NCBI GenBank assembly: GCA_029747015.1 | Contig: JAKOGI010000338.1 | Coordinates: forward strand, 321,001-385,000 | DNA length: 64,000 nt | Direction of reading: 5' to 3' | Source: Carnegiea gigantea | Taxonomy: Eukaryota; Streptophyta; Magnoliopsida; Caryophyllales; Cactaceae | Shown here: piece after piece, positions 11,041 to 23,800 of the stretch | Position numbering within the stretch: position 1 is the stretch's first letter | Layout: each line of letters begins with the position of its first letter | Program-made: the position numbers and the translations under genes | The notes under the pieces: model-generated | What the model was told of the DNA's origin: nothing | The model's input: the letters and a program-made list of their open reading frames with translations, nothing else | Databases searched by the model: none

Positions 11041-14000
11041 GGAAAAGGAAAAAAAAAGAAACGTTTCTAAAAATGCTTTGCTTGGAGTTAATTTTCCTCA
11101 CAAATTATGAATATTAGTTGAATGGAATTAAATAATTGGGGCCTGATATATATATTTTTTAATTACTTTCCGGACGTATAAAACTATAGATACTTATTTT
11201 TTCTGGGGGGAGGAGTTAGTTACATGATAACTACCAGAACGGAGAGAATCGCGGGAAACTGATGGGACAATTTTAGAGGGTGTGGATATTTAAGCTTTAC
11301 AAATCAGAGACTGGCGGTGATTACAGAATTTTACCAAGTGAGATTTTCCAAGTTCTAATTACTAATTTATAAATTTGCTCCCAAAAAAAAAGTAAGAAAT
11401 TAGACTTCCTTTTATATAGATTTTATCGAGGCATTCATCAGTTACAATGATGAAAAAGGTTGAACAAGGTCAACGGAATACGCACGAACGAATCGAATAC
11501 AAAAAATAACGACCGATCTGTATAGCTGTACTAGCCGATGTTCAACTGCTCTGTTAGCTTCGCATGAAGATATGTCGAATCAGAACTTGCTTAGCTTGTT
11601 GCACAAAGAACTCGAAGTTTGAGTAATGATATACAAACCTTCAAATCTAGCACTGATTTATATAAAAAATCAAGCATATTGCGAAGTTGATTTATATTAT
11701 TACTCGCTATGAATATTCTTTCCTTATTTGAGTATTTAATTTAATAAATGATTATTATGGAGAGAATCAATACTAAACCTAGCAGAAGCAGCCACAACAT
11801 TTTAAGCTTCCCAATTTCATAAAAATACTCCATAATTAAACAATGTAATTCATCTCAAAAAAAAAAAAGTAATTTATCACAAATTTACTTAACGAAAAAA
11901 TGCAATATAATAATTTTGAGTTGCCCTTTGTTTATTTTATTTTATTTTTAAAAAATTCTGCGAGTGGGCAACAGTTTTTATTGATCCTAATTATGGTGTT
12001 TCTCCACTACCAGAACCCCACTAGCCGCACTGTTTGATCCATCCAATTTCATTTTGACTTTTCATTTTTTTTAAAAAAGAAAAAAAAGGGTTTCCAGCAG
12101 TAATGTTTTTACTTGTTTCAGACTGAAGTATTTCCACAACATAATAACTAGCTAGTGGTTCATTCAATCAGTCAATCACTCCTGTAGGATTCCAATTTGG
12201 TTAGTTCAAAATTAAAAACGACAACAATTTTCAGTGTAGATTTTTCTTCTATGAGATTACAAAAAAATTCAAATATAGACAGTCTTATCTATGTACGTAT
12301 ATTTTTTCAAGCATACATTCAATTTCTGCCACACACACAAGCATTTGTACTTAGACATTCAAGATTTGTGATGCTTTTAAAAAAAAAAACTTTTTTCTTA
12401 AAAATGGATGAAAATAGAGGGATTTTAAGAATTTAAAAAAATAATTTAATTTATGATTATTTGGACATATAAATTTTGCATGTACTACCTCGTAATTTGT
12501 AATCATAAAATTAAATGTGCCCTTTTCTTATATGCATTCCTCTGTGTATATAATAATACTAGTCCAAATTTAGACTAAATAGGTATAAACTAGTCAACCA
12601 ATAAAAGTAAGCTCTATCTAGAAGGTTTAGAATTATGGATATACATTTTTAAAGCAACAAAATAATAATCAAGACAGTCAAACATTAGAAGTGAGTTACA
12701 TCTAGAAGGCCTAGCTAGAATTATGGACACTACTTCTTGTGTAGGTCTCAATTTTCAAGTTATTCAACTGGTAAAACTTATGAGAATTGTTATCAGATCA
12801 AACATACAGTTCAGTAGATTTGAATTCGTTAATCTTTGTGCAATCGTTTACAACAGAAGTAAGGCAAATTTAAAAAAAAAAAAAAAAGACAAGTAATTGC
12901 ATTTGTATTTCTCTCAGAAGAGTGGGTAGAGTGGGTGAGCTTGTATTGGAGGAATATTAGGTCATTTGCCAAGTGATGATGATGGAGTTGAAGTTCCATC
13001 AAGGTGAGATTTTTCAATGGTTGCTTTGTGTTGACTCCCTTTGGGAAGTGTTCATCAATTGCTTTAAAAGAAAGGGTTAGTTCTAATCAGGATTACCAAA
13101 TACCAGAAACTAGCTTCACTGAACTGAACCATACATTGTCATTTGTTGACCTCAACAGTGCTTTCTCTTATGTCCTTTGCTTTTTTTTCGATTATTTAAT
13201 TGTGTATGACCCTTGTAAATAAGAAAAGACAGTACAGACACTACACAGTTTAAGAAAACAGTAAGTACATTCTATAGGTTGTAAATCACAAACAGATAAG
13301 ATCATACAACTCACTAGTTAAACACAAACATCAACTAAAACGTTCTCTTATTGACCAGGAGATATCCTTTGCTTTCTCCGATAACTCAAGTAGAACCAAA
13401 TTACTATTGATAGCATTTATTAGTGTGGGATTAACTCTGCACTATGTTTTGATTTGGTTGGACATGTTGGGAAGGAAGAGTGTGAGAATAGGTTTACTAG
13501 TTTGGAATAGCATAAGATTTAATGTAGTGAGGAAAGTAATCGATATATATACCATCACAAATTTCTAGGTGAGACCATCTCATATAAAACTTATCATTGT
13601 AACACGGACTCATTCAGGGGTAATTTGTTTTTGAAGTTTTACGGTGACTAGTGACATGTTTTGAAGTGACTTTTAATCTTACATGTGACTAATAATTCAT
13701 TTAGGTGTTACTATAATTATAATCATCTCTAAATGAACTATTTATCACCCTAATTAATTATTAATAGTGACCATAAAATTATCCGTCTCATGATATGACT
13801 TATGTGAAGTACTCTCACATAAGACTTACTAATATACCATTTGTTTTAATTACGCGATTACCACATTGGCATAAAGAGGGCACGTAACTAAGTTAATATT
13901 TGTTTTGATTTTGGCTTTGATAAATCACTCTACTTCTCCTTACCCTAAATCGAGCTGTACAACAAATAGGATTGAAGAGTAGGGGTAACTCTCTCTCTCT
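11041..14000. other. Intergenic spacer between transporter and TBL genes
   Basis: AT-rich DNA with homopolymer runs and no recognisable coding region. A segment at about 12745-12835 has weak tRNA-like box spacing that suggests an old SINE, not strong enough to call. An inverted repeat at 13569-13830 is listed separately. A (CT)n-(AT)n run lies at about 13989-14010. Confidence 0.5.
13569..13830. repeat. Degenerate inverted repeat with GTGAGAC-type ends
   Basis: The left part contains GTGAGACCATCTCATATAA and the right part TGAAGTACTCTCACATAAGA, partly complementary, enclosing about 220 bp. A related motif, TTATGTGAGACGCTTTCGTC, occurs at 57613-57632. Probably an old DNA-transposon relic. No clear target duplication was found. 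Confidence 0.35.
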
Positions 14001-15303
14001 CTATATATATTCCATGTTCATTATTCTTATCAATCTTTCTCCTCTTTCTTCAAGTTAACTGCTTCTTACTCTTTGCAGTCTGAAAACTGCATGGTCAATG
14101 AGCATGTCCTACAAGAAAAGGCAGAACAAGTATAAGCGTATAAAACTCAAACTAACTTGTTCATAAGGCATTTTTCTGCTGTTCTATCATGCACTTCACC
14201 CCCTTCTCATTCCGTGCCTGTCATAATCAACAGATTCTGTTAGAACACCCTTTTCATCGAATAACCTACCATCAGATTTACAGCACTCTATGTGAAGCAA
14301 ATTCGATACCTCTGTAAGCCGTGCACAATTTGTTATAACGAGCCTTCTGCAATGGCTAATGCTGATTTTCAGGGACACAATTTTCTTATTTGGGGGAAGG
14401 GGGGGTCATTCTTGGCGAATGCTGATCAACCAAAAATCTGAATATGACCATCAAATCAGAAATAGCAGTTTTCAAAACCAGAGATTTGGGCAGATCTACT
14501 ATGTTACTTGGACTAGAGCACAAGTGTCTGATGCTTAATCCACATTCAAGTGTCAAACTCAGCTTATTTGAAGAAATTTTGAGGATTTAGGCGAATCTGA
14601 AGTGTCCAAGTACTGTTGTACCCATGATCAAGAGTGGAGTGCCTAACATGGGTCCAATAGGCCAAAATAAAATGAAGAGTCCAGGTAACATAGCGACTCA
14701 AAGTTGGCCAACATATAAGTCTATGTTGGCCCTTCTTGGTCTCATAGTCAGGCGAGATCGCCATTCAAAAGAGAAAGATGAATCGCATTCCACATAAAAG
14801 ATACATTGTGACGTAAAATGGAACTGTATGCAACAGACAACCAGGTAAGGCAAAATGGGTACGAAGAACAAAGGGCTGCAGTGTTCTGTAGTCTGAACCT
14901 GTCCGTAGAGGCACAAGCAGTAAACTTTTGTCATCTACAACACCAAGAAGAACTTGAATAACAAAACAGATTACCGAATATGAACATAAAGGTGCCTCTA
15001 GCCCTCCACCATGAATGGCAAACATTCATCAAGGGAGCTTGTTCAGTATTTACGCGCACAAAGCATCCGGCATAGAAACAGATCACCCCGGAGACATCAA
15101 GGAAAAAGAATAGAACCTGAAAAGCAGGAATTAATCTGACTTCTTGTATAACCATCAAGATGTGAGCCTGTTTAGTATTTACTCGGGAAAAAGTTGCATA
15201 TCCCCAAATTCACACAGTCCTCTATGATGTCTTCAGTGTCCCTTAAATAGATGCAACTGATTTCACAACAATTCTTCAAACAATGTGAACAAAACATGGT
15301 ATG
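14001..15303. other. 3' flank of the TBL gene
   Basis: Several overlapping minus-strand frames of 60-86 codons lie at 14196-15158. None has a recognisable domain, and they overlap one another in different frames. The stretch just below 15304 is probably 3' UTR. Otherwise nothing identified. Confidence 0.4.
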
Positions 15304-18300
15304 TCATCCCCTCAGCACCATCTCCATTATCACATCATTCCAAGAATCTATCGGCCCTGGCAAGCACCAATGCAAACAATCGTTCTGGACTTGTGCATTG
15401 TTGTCCTTTGCAAATGGGTAAAACTGTCTATATGGACCCGGGTGCCCATCTGGCCGTAAGAGTGAAAGCTGCACAAAATCAAGAAGTTTCAAGCGTACAC
15501 CACTTTTAGAAGCCTTTGCTGCTACACTCTCAAATTCCTCCAATTCAATTGTTCTAAGGATTTTGTGCAGATCCTTCAACTCAATCTGACCTTTAAAAGG
15601 AGATGTTCTGTCGCATCTTCCCCCACTAAACCACTCCCCACCCTCAAAGTGATCGGGTGTAGATGTCCTGAAGAAAATCAACCCTTTATGACCCGACGTA
15701 GCAATGAAGTTTAGTGCAGTCCTAAGAGACCTGCGATAGGCAAACTCAAAACCTAGTTCAGTGAGGTTCCTATTAGGACAGTAATGACATCCCAATATAG
15801 TATCGTTCTCATAATATATTGCTCCCTTGAGAAACCACTTTCCAGTGGAAAATATCATGTAGTCCATTTTATTGTACAGTTCGGTCCATTGCTTATCAAG
15901 TCTGTCCAGCTGCAACTCAATTTCACGATCGGAGACCCCATTGATATCTTCAAAAATAGCAGCTTCAGCGAGGAAAGGCGACCATAACACATAAATGGTC
16001 AAGTTGTATGATTGGAAATGCCAACCTTTGGATTTATATCCCTCATCATGATAAAACATAACCGGTTTTTCCACCTGAAGAACACCATATTTTGAGGTTA
16101 ATAACCGTCCAAACTCTCTACAATAGAAAATGCGAAGTTTCAAAACAAAATATAACCATTGTTCAAACACCAAAATATCACCAAAATGCATCTTTTTTTT
16201 TTGGGGGGGGGGGGAATAATCAGATGCATGCAAAGGATGGGGCACTGGGAACACAGGAAAGGGGGCGTTAATGATCCTACTAAACATACGAACATCGAAT
16301 GCATTCCGGTTTACCTTTGAGAGCATACACAGCAATGACTGCACATGGTTTCGAGATATTGAGTCACCAATTAATGCCCATGATTTATTCCTCATCAACT
16401 CGAGAAATTTCTCTGCATTGAATTGAGGCAACTCACAGTTTCTAGGTTTCCATCTCCAGTAGAGATACCCTGAATCTGGCCTCCCATTCTTCATACAGTT
16501 CTGATGATTTTCAATTATATCGCAGGTATCATTGGTATATGCAGGTCCAGCTGGATTTGAAATCCAGTCCCCAATAAAAAGATCACATTTTTCTGCATTA
16601 GGTTTATCTGTATGAATTCCAATATGAAACACAACAAGTTACTACTTTTCATTGATATAAGAGAGGAAAAATTGCATTGAGTCCAAATTGGTGTCAAATA
16701 AAAGGTCCAAATTGATGGACCATCCGAGTCCTTAGATAATGATCAACGACATGGTTGCATAGAACATCACATAATGAATGCCCCACCAAGATTCAATTTT
16801 CCTAATTGATCCCTTGATGCCACAACCACAGACAAATGCAGGGTTCTACGCTTAGATTTTCAACCACATTTGGAAGCCAGTCGACACACTATTGATATGA
16901 TGGATATCACCAAATCCTAAGAGGGTTTCATAAATTTTTAAAGAATAAACTAAACAATTAGCATCTAATATAACCAAAACAAAATCTGAACAACGCCGTT
17001 CAACCTTTCCAATTGTTAACACAAGCAAAAAGATATGCTCTAAAGCCTTTGAAATGGAAAACCAAAGACCAACCCCAAAAAAAAAAAAGGGAGAGCCTTC
17101 TGCAAACAATTTCATGCCACTCCCCAATAATGCCCTACTTATGCCACAACTAGCAACAACCAAAATCATGTTTCAAACATCCGTCAAATAAAGTTATCCA
17201 TCCTGATCAGATGAAGAACCACACTTGCAAAGCTTTAGACTCCGTTTGATCCTCAGAAAATTTAGTGGAAAGAAAAGTTGAAGAGAAAACAAAATGTGAA
17301 GGAAAAAAAAGTAGAGAGAAAGTGAGGTTTTTTTTAACCCTCTTGTTTGAATTGAGGGAAAAAAACAAGAATTTGGATAAGAAATTTGAATGTTGATAAA
17401 TTACTTGAATCATGTTAATATCATTTAAGCAGTGCGAGGTTGGAAGAGGATGGGAATTCTTTTGGAAATTTTTCCCGAACTTTCCTCACAATTTTATAAG
17501 GAAAATTTATCACTTGTTTCTAACAATTTTTCCACCTAATTTTCTTCCATATTTTTTTTTCTTTGTGATTTTCTCTAAATCAAGCACAAGAAAAAAAATT
17601 ATTTCTCTAAATTGTTTTTCCTTCCACCAAATTTTCCGAGGTTCGAAGGAAGTCTTAGCGTACAACTACAACAGAGAAAATTTTCAATTGCTCTATCTTT
17701 TCAAGTTTCATGCACTTTTAATATAACCCACATGAGCCCAAACAGACTAAATCATCCAAAATAACTACATCATTGATTTTCTAAGACAAAACCCACAAAA
17801 ATTTACCAAAAATTGAAATCCGAACAACCCTTTTTCTAAGCAAAGATTTAGAATGCAAAAACAGTAGCAACACAAACAAAACCCCAACTAGGAATGAAGC
17901 AACAATTACATAACCCAACTAGAAAACAACAGCAAAATTCACCGTTATGAGATCGAAATTACTACCTCTATATGTTGAAAATTAACTACATCATGGATTT
18001 CCCAAGACAATGCTCACAAAAAATTACCAAAAAATTGGATTCTGAACAACCCTTCTCTAATTTGAGCAGAAATTTAGAATGCAGACACAGTAGTTCGGAA
18101 AAAAACAACAATTACCAGACACAACTAGGAAACCAAACAGCAAAATTCAGCAGAATCAGATCGAAAATTTCTACCTTTATATGTTGTCTCATCATCAAAT
18201 TAACTACAACATGGATTTCCTAAGACAATGCCCACAGAAAAACACCCAAAAATTGAAATCTGAGCAACCCTTCTCTAATTTAAGCAGAAATTTAGAAAGC

Positions 18301-18690
18301 AGACACAGTAGCAAGAACATTTAACGCCATAATCAACAACCCAATTCCCAAAAAAACAACAATTACAAAACCCAACTAGAAAAAACATCAAAATTCACCA
18401 AATTCAGATCGAAAGTCGCTACCTTTATATGTAGCCTCATCACCAAAAGTGGGCGTGGGCTCCGAAAATTCATCAAAAGAAGCATCAGCTGGCTCAGGGA
18501 ATGAACTAAATGGGGATTGTGTAATGGGGGTGGATTTGGATTGGCGAATCAGGGGAGATTGAGGCTGAAATTCAGTAGAACCATAGAGAAATACACGAAG
18601 AGCAAGAGCGGTTGCTAGAATTGTAATGCCCAATTTAAGAACAACACATTTGTGCTTGTGAATTGGGCCTGATTTCCAACTCGCCTTCAT
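15304..18690 (-). CDS. TBL25: Trichome birefringence-like (TBL25/26-type) polysaccharide O-acetyltransferase, 443 aa
   Basis: Coding exons are 18423-18690, 16315-16607 and 15304-16074, in matching phases (1332 nt). Residues about 16-37 (VVLKLGITILATALALRVFL) form a type II signal anchor. A Ser/Pro-rich stem follows, then the TBL domain starting near CDLFIGDWISN. The catalytic GDS box is GDSISRNH at residues 170-177, and the paired DxxH motif is DCLHWCLPGPID near residue 419. This is the GDSL-like Ser and Asp/His arrangement of Golgi wall-polysaccharide acetyltransferases. TBL23-26 are reported to be mannan O-acetyltransferases; best fit is TBL25/26, also because a DUF3133 gene lies next door as in Arabidopsis. 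Intron 1 holds a MITE and a tandem triplication that includes the exon-1 donor; intron 2 holds a T10G12 tract. Mannan specificity is inferred. Confidence 0.9.
16193..16214. repeat. T10-G12 homopolymer junction in TBL intron 2
   Basis: Ten T followed directly by twelve G on the plus strand, one of several such tracts in the window. It lies inside the short intron 16075-16314, which is otherwise open through this frame. Confidence 0.8.
17238..17654. mobile_element. Harbinger/Tourist-type MITE, copy 2 (TBL intron 1)
   Basis: This 417-bp element is flanked by TTA (17235-17237 and 17655-17657). The left end reads GACTCCGTTTGATCCTCAGA, and the complement of the right end reads GACTTCCTTCGAACCTCGGA, an imperfect terminal inverted repeat. 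It aligns along its length with the element at 4277-4669, including GCGAGGTTGGA and a long T-rich right half. It has no coding capacity. It sits in intron 1 of the TBL gene, where it does not touch the splice sites. Confidence 0.78.
17763..18443 (-). repeat. Three tandem copies of a ~220-bp unit spanning the TBL exon-1 splice donor
   Basis: Units beginning AACTACATCATTGATTTTCT, AACTACATCATGGATTTCCC and AACTACAACATGGATTTCCT start at 17763, 17984 and 18202. Each ends, on the minus strand, in a donor-like ATATA(A/G)AG|GTAG sequence, at about 17962, 18171 and 18419. The copy at 18419-18443 is the functional one, covering the last codons of exon 1 (DEATYKG). The array thus copied a coding-exon edge and its 5' splice site into the intron. 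Confidence 0.85.
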
Positions 18691-18699
18691 GCTTCTCTC

Positions 18700-20870
18700 A
18701 CTCTCTCTCTCGCTCCCCTTTATCTCGTACTGAATTGGGTGAAGAGAAGAAGCACAGATTACAGAAAGTAGAAGCAGTGAAGTGATGAACTATGATGAAT
18801 AAATACCGACACACACCACTCAGACCCACAACCATCAACGTTTTATTATTATAATTATTATTATTATTATTATTATAATAGAAAAATGCTAGGATTGAAT
18901 AATAAAAAGGAACAATCATTTAAAAAAAAAAACTATCTTTCTTACCTACAATTTTTTTAAAATTATTCATAAGTGGGGTTAACCTCATTATAAAGATAGG
19001 ATGTTATTTATATCTTTGAAACAACTAATAAATACTAAAAAATTATAATTATAACTAACTGTAATCAACTAATCATTGAGAATTTGTTGATTTTAAAGCA
19101 TATAATACATTAATTAAGTCCTTTAAAAGTGCATTAATTAAGGTTGACAAGAGAGTACTACTCTTTTTTTACAAATTCTTTTTCATTTTTTTGTGCATAA
19201 ATTCTTTTTATTTTTTTATTATACGTTGTCACCATGAATGTATAGTGATATTTCAGCCACTGAGATTAAGAAAGAGAATCTCAGTATTCAGTAACATTCC
19301 CTTTCGTTTCAGAGAAGTTTTTCTTCTTTAACTTTTGTAGTCAAAGTTTGTAAATTTTTTAACTATTAATCTATCAAAATATACATTGATTTAATCTCAT
19401 CATAAGAATTATTGTTAAAAACACTTTCATAAGAATATAATCTTATAATTTTCACTATGCAAAATTTTAAAAATTAATGATTAAAATGTTGTATCGGAAA
19501 CTGTAAAACGTCAAAGTAGGCATTTTTTTTGGGATGGAAACGGCAGAACACAACTTTTGCTATTTACAAATATAACTTAGATTTTCTAGGGTAGTAATCT
19601 TGATACGAAATTGAGACAATTGACTACACCAAAAAAAAAATGAAAAAAAGAAAAAAGGCAGAGACAGTTGAGCTTTTTAAAGGTAAATATTTGCAAATTG
19701 CAATAGAGTTCAAAAAATACAAAGATAATGGGGAAAAAAAACAAGAATAAGAGAGGCAGCACTATCTATGTTTGGGGTGGTTGAAATAGGCACTTCAAAT
19801 GAATGGGATGGCACAGCCGTGTCAGCTACTTCCAGGCCCCAACCACCACAAAGACTACAACTTATTAGCAGGGTAAGCAACAGAGCATGAATATTAGGTA
19901 TCTGAAATTATATCGAAATCAGTCAAACAGTTATCACTATGGTTCGTAAAAATTAGAAATCAGCCTGAAAGGTTCTGGTTTCAATTTTCAAAGTGGCACC
20001 GAGAACGGGTGTTTTGGCATGTAATTTGAGATTTCTTATGGATTCTTTGTATTTGTAAGAACTTTGTGTAAGTTTTTTTAGACTCTGGGTTGTGAAGTAA
20101 ATTGTTGATTAACACAAGTTTTGGAACTTTTTGTTACTTGTGATTAATTTCGTTAGGAGTATTCATCATTTTATTTTTTAAAAATTTTGCAGTAGCACAT
20201 CCTTATTTGTTTTTATTTTATCAAATTGTGGAGCACTAGGGACTCCTAATTTTCAACTTCGAGTTTTAGATTTGAGCATATAAGATATCCTTCATTAAGA
20301 AGAGGGGAAAGAAAAGTCCAATAGGCTCTGAAAATTTTCAAATTAGGCATAGCAAATACCCACAATCGAAACTAGAACCGGCAATTCCAATCTCGATTCC
20401 TAAAATTTTAGGCGAATACCCAGAACCGATGACACGTACTTATTAGTGGATGACACTAGAGGAACTCTTCATTACAGAAAGTCTGCTGTGAACAACCAGT
20501 CTATAATTAACAAAAATGAGATTACAATGCCTCTATACACATGAATCTGAGTGCAGGAAACCAGACATCATTATAGTACAATTTGCAAATATAGCAACAT
20601 GTATAACATAAAAACAAATTAATAAATGAATTAACACCTACTTTCAACACCCAAAAATCCACCTTTCCTAATTTAACAACATCAAACACCCAATGTGAAT
20701 CCCATCTAATGTATGAGATATTCAGAATGCAAGTGACCCTAACGCCCGCAAGCAGAGAGGTTGATTTCGGAGTTTCTCATTAGAAATTTTCCGGAAGGTT
20801 GTAATGGTTCATCCTCCAGTCAGATCCAAAATGTTAATGTAAAGAATAGAACGTAGTTAGGAGGCCAGTA
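18700..20870. other. Spacer between TBL 5' end and the DUF3133 gene
   Basis: About 18691-18800 is the CT-rich leader and promoter of the TBL gene. An (ATT)n microsatellite lies at about 18842-18880. The rest is AT-rich with no recognisable gene; the part just below 20871 should be the 3' UTR of the next gene. Confidence 0.5.
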
Positions 20871-23800
20871 TCATTCATCGTCGAGCTGCTCTGGAACCTG
20901 CATACCAAATCCACGCCTTTGCCTTTGAACTCTGATGGGAGCAAAAATAGAAGAAACATAGTTAGCACTTAGCAGGTAAGTAGCACAGCTAGAGATGGCA
21001 AAGAATGAGGTGAAGGCAAGAAATTAGAGTAGAAACTGTCTGAAACTTGAAGTGTGTTGTGTTAGTATACAAGGGACTAGAAAATGTTTTCTTTATGGGT
21101 TTCCACTTTTGAAACTTAGGACAGCCAAATCTTATTGGAATCAACATAATTCTATTACGTTCTTTGCAAACATGAAAGGTGTTTACAATGGCAGTTGCTA
21201 ATCTTGCACAAATTACAGCCAATATGGCAACTCTTAACCCTCTAAGCATAAGCATGGATTCAAAATGAGACCAATCTGCGACTAAACGATTGCATTGGAA
21301 AAGGTTTTTGAGTTGGTTGAACCGCGTTTTCACCACGATATAGAACGCCATTTCCCCATTAGAGCGATTTTTCCATATTATGCCCAAAATCGCAATCGCG
21401 ACCAAAACCGCATTTTGAATCCTTGAGCATAAGTCAGCTCTGCTCAGACTCAAAGCATAATATCAGTAATATAACCTATTCAGAATCAGAAATTTAGTTG
21501 ATGGTAAGTGTTGGGAATGTCACACATGAGTAAAGAAGTCCCACATCGAGAGTTTGAGAAGAAGAGTCATGGTATATAAGTCAAGTGGGCTACTCCTCCT
21601 ATTGCCAATTGGTTTTAGGATGGAACCTCACTTGTGCTTGTTGCTATGGGCCTTGGTTGAAGTGGGCTCCTTCCTTGGATCTCCCCAACAGTAAGAAAAC
21701 AAAACAATTGTGCAAGATGCAAACTTGATTCCCAATTAACAATACAGTGATACAGAAACTCTGCTGAGAAAATGAACGTAGTTCAGAGAGCAAATAACAT
21801 CCTTTAGCTAGCAATACGTAATCTGGAGGTTAGAAGGAACTTTCTTTCTTTCATTTCTTTCTTAGTTGCCTTTCTTTTTTTTGGGGGGGGGGGGGGGCAC
21901 GGGGGGTGTCTTGTTGCTTGGAAGTTAATATATGAAAGAAGCTAAATAAGTAGAATTAGTATAATTGATGCTACAAGTCTTGGATGCATAAGTGTCATGA
22001 AGTGAAAGCGTATCAAAAAAAAGTTAATTTAAAAGAGCCAGTCTCTTTTCTTGAAGAGTAAGTCATAAGCGTGACACAATAGCAGACATAAACTTGGAGA
22101 AAAGCAAACTCGGGTGTTCCGTCAACTTCCATGTCAATTGGGGCTGCTAGCAATTAATAAAACCACAATCACACAACCTAATCCAAAATCCAAATTCAAA
22201 TATGTTCCCAGAGTACTGCCCAAACAAGGGGACATGTGTAGCAAGGGTAGCTCTGAGTTATAGAGAGGCTGGTTCCATTGAACACTATATTAGAAACCTC
22301 TAAGAGCCTCCTACCTCACAAAAGTAGCAGAGGTTGATTCTGTGAGGCATTTTGGTATAGTCCACTAAAATCCAAGCTGGAAAAATTGTGACAATTTAGC
22401 TTTTTTGAAAAAAAGATAATACAGGCAGAAGCCAACCCATGCTGTGCAAAATCCAGTCCAATGCACTTGGTGACTTTAATTTCAATAAAACAGAAGCTTC
22501 AGAAGCACTTACGTGGGGGCAAGTTTTCCGAGGTTAACAACAAATTTCTTGGTGGCCTCATCCAGGACTGTTCCAGATATGTCAATAATATAGCTCTTGT
22601 TCCTCGCAGCTGGAAGTCCTCGACTTTCAAGTATATTCAGATCCTTTTTGTGAAGCTGCCTCCCATTTACATGGATAGTCGTGTCCCCTCCAGAACAATT
22701 TGCTGGCATAGGAAAACCGAATTCTTGAATAAATGGCTGCAAGAAAGAAAAAAAAATACTTCACTTACCATTTCACTCAACATGTAGAAAGGTCAGAAAA
22801 TAGATAAAGAGAAGCCCACGAAATGGGTAAACTCACAGGAATTATTCCAAGGCAATGATGGCCCATTACACCCCAAAAGCCAGCTTTGGAATCATACCTG
22901 ACGAAGAAACAAGTATGATAATACAAACAATGAGGAGTGTAATACACTTAAAGGAACAATTGTGCCCTCAAGATAGTATCCATAGCATTCTTCTCCAGAA
23001 CTAAAGTAGTGTTGCAAGACAATAATCTTAGTGTAACGAAAATCCAGACTCACAGGCACTAAGATCGGACACTTCATACAGTTACCACTTACCAGTAATC
23101 TCCAGGTTCAATCGTCCCAGCAAACTTCTCTGCCTTCTTAACCAAATGCTGTGGTATATACTGACCATTAACATAGACTTCAGCTCTTCCAGGGGACATT
23201 GATCCAGTAAGTGAGGATCCTCGATCATTGTTGTTTCTAACATCACCTTCCTTTTTGGGAACGTCCTCATCTTGGGAGAAACTAGTCAGTGGTCCCTGAT
23301 GAAAGTGAACTTCCATCTCGAAAGCAGCTGCCGTATTTTGCATGGGACTCTCATGTAAGGCATCTTTTTCAATTTCTTGTTTCTCTTTCCCAGTATGATT
23401 CGCCACATCTCCAGCCTGAAGTTTGCGGAAATGGGAAGAGTAGTCAAGAAGGTCCCTCAGAGGAGAACCAGGAGGCGGAGGTACTAAGTTGATCTTCACA
23501 GGCATCTCGGTAGAATTGGGCTGGCTGCTGTTGGCACTCATATTATCTGAAATTTGATCTTGCTTAGAAGAATGAGATGATGAAGGAGATAGGTGCGGTG
23601 CAATATCAGCTAAACTTGTACTCGATCTCTGAGCTTTTGGTACTTCGCTGGCTTCAGAATCCATGGATTGGAAGCTATTCCCCACTGCATCGAAATCACA
23701 AGAGCCAACATTTGTACTGGTAGCATCACAGCTATTATGATTGTCATCAAGGCTTAATTCCTTCAAACCTATAATGAGACTACTGCCAGCTTCAACAAAT

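Noticed and set aside
14564..15158. Overlapping minus frames of 66-86 codons below the TBL stop
   Set aside because: No domain, mutually overlapping, and located where 3' UTR is expected.
20989..21453. A 154-codon minus-strand frame with hydrophobic stretches
   Set aside because: Most of it reads through the hAT MITE at 21253-21425 inside intron 3 of the DUF3133 gene; no known protein motif.
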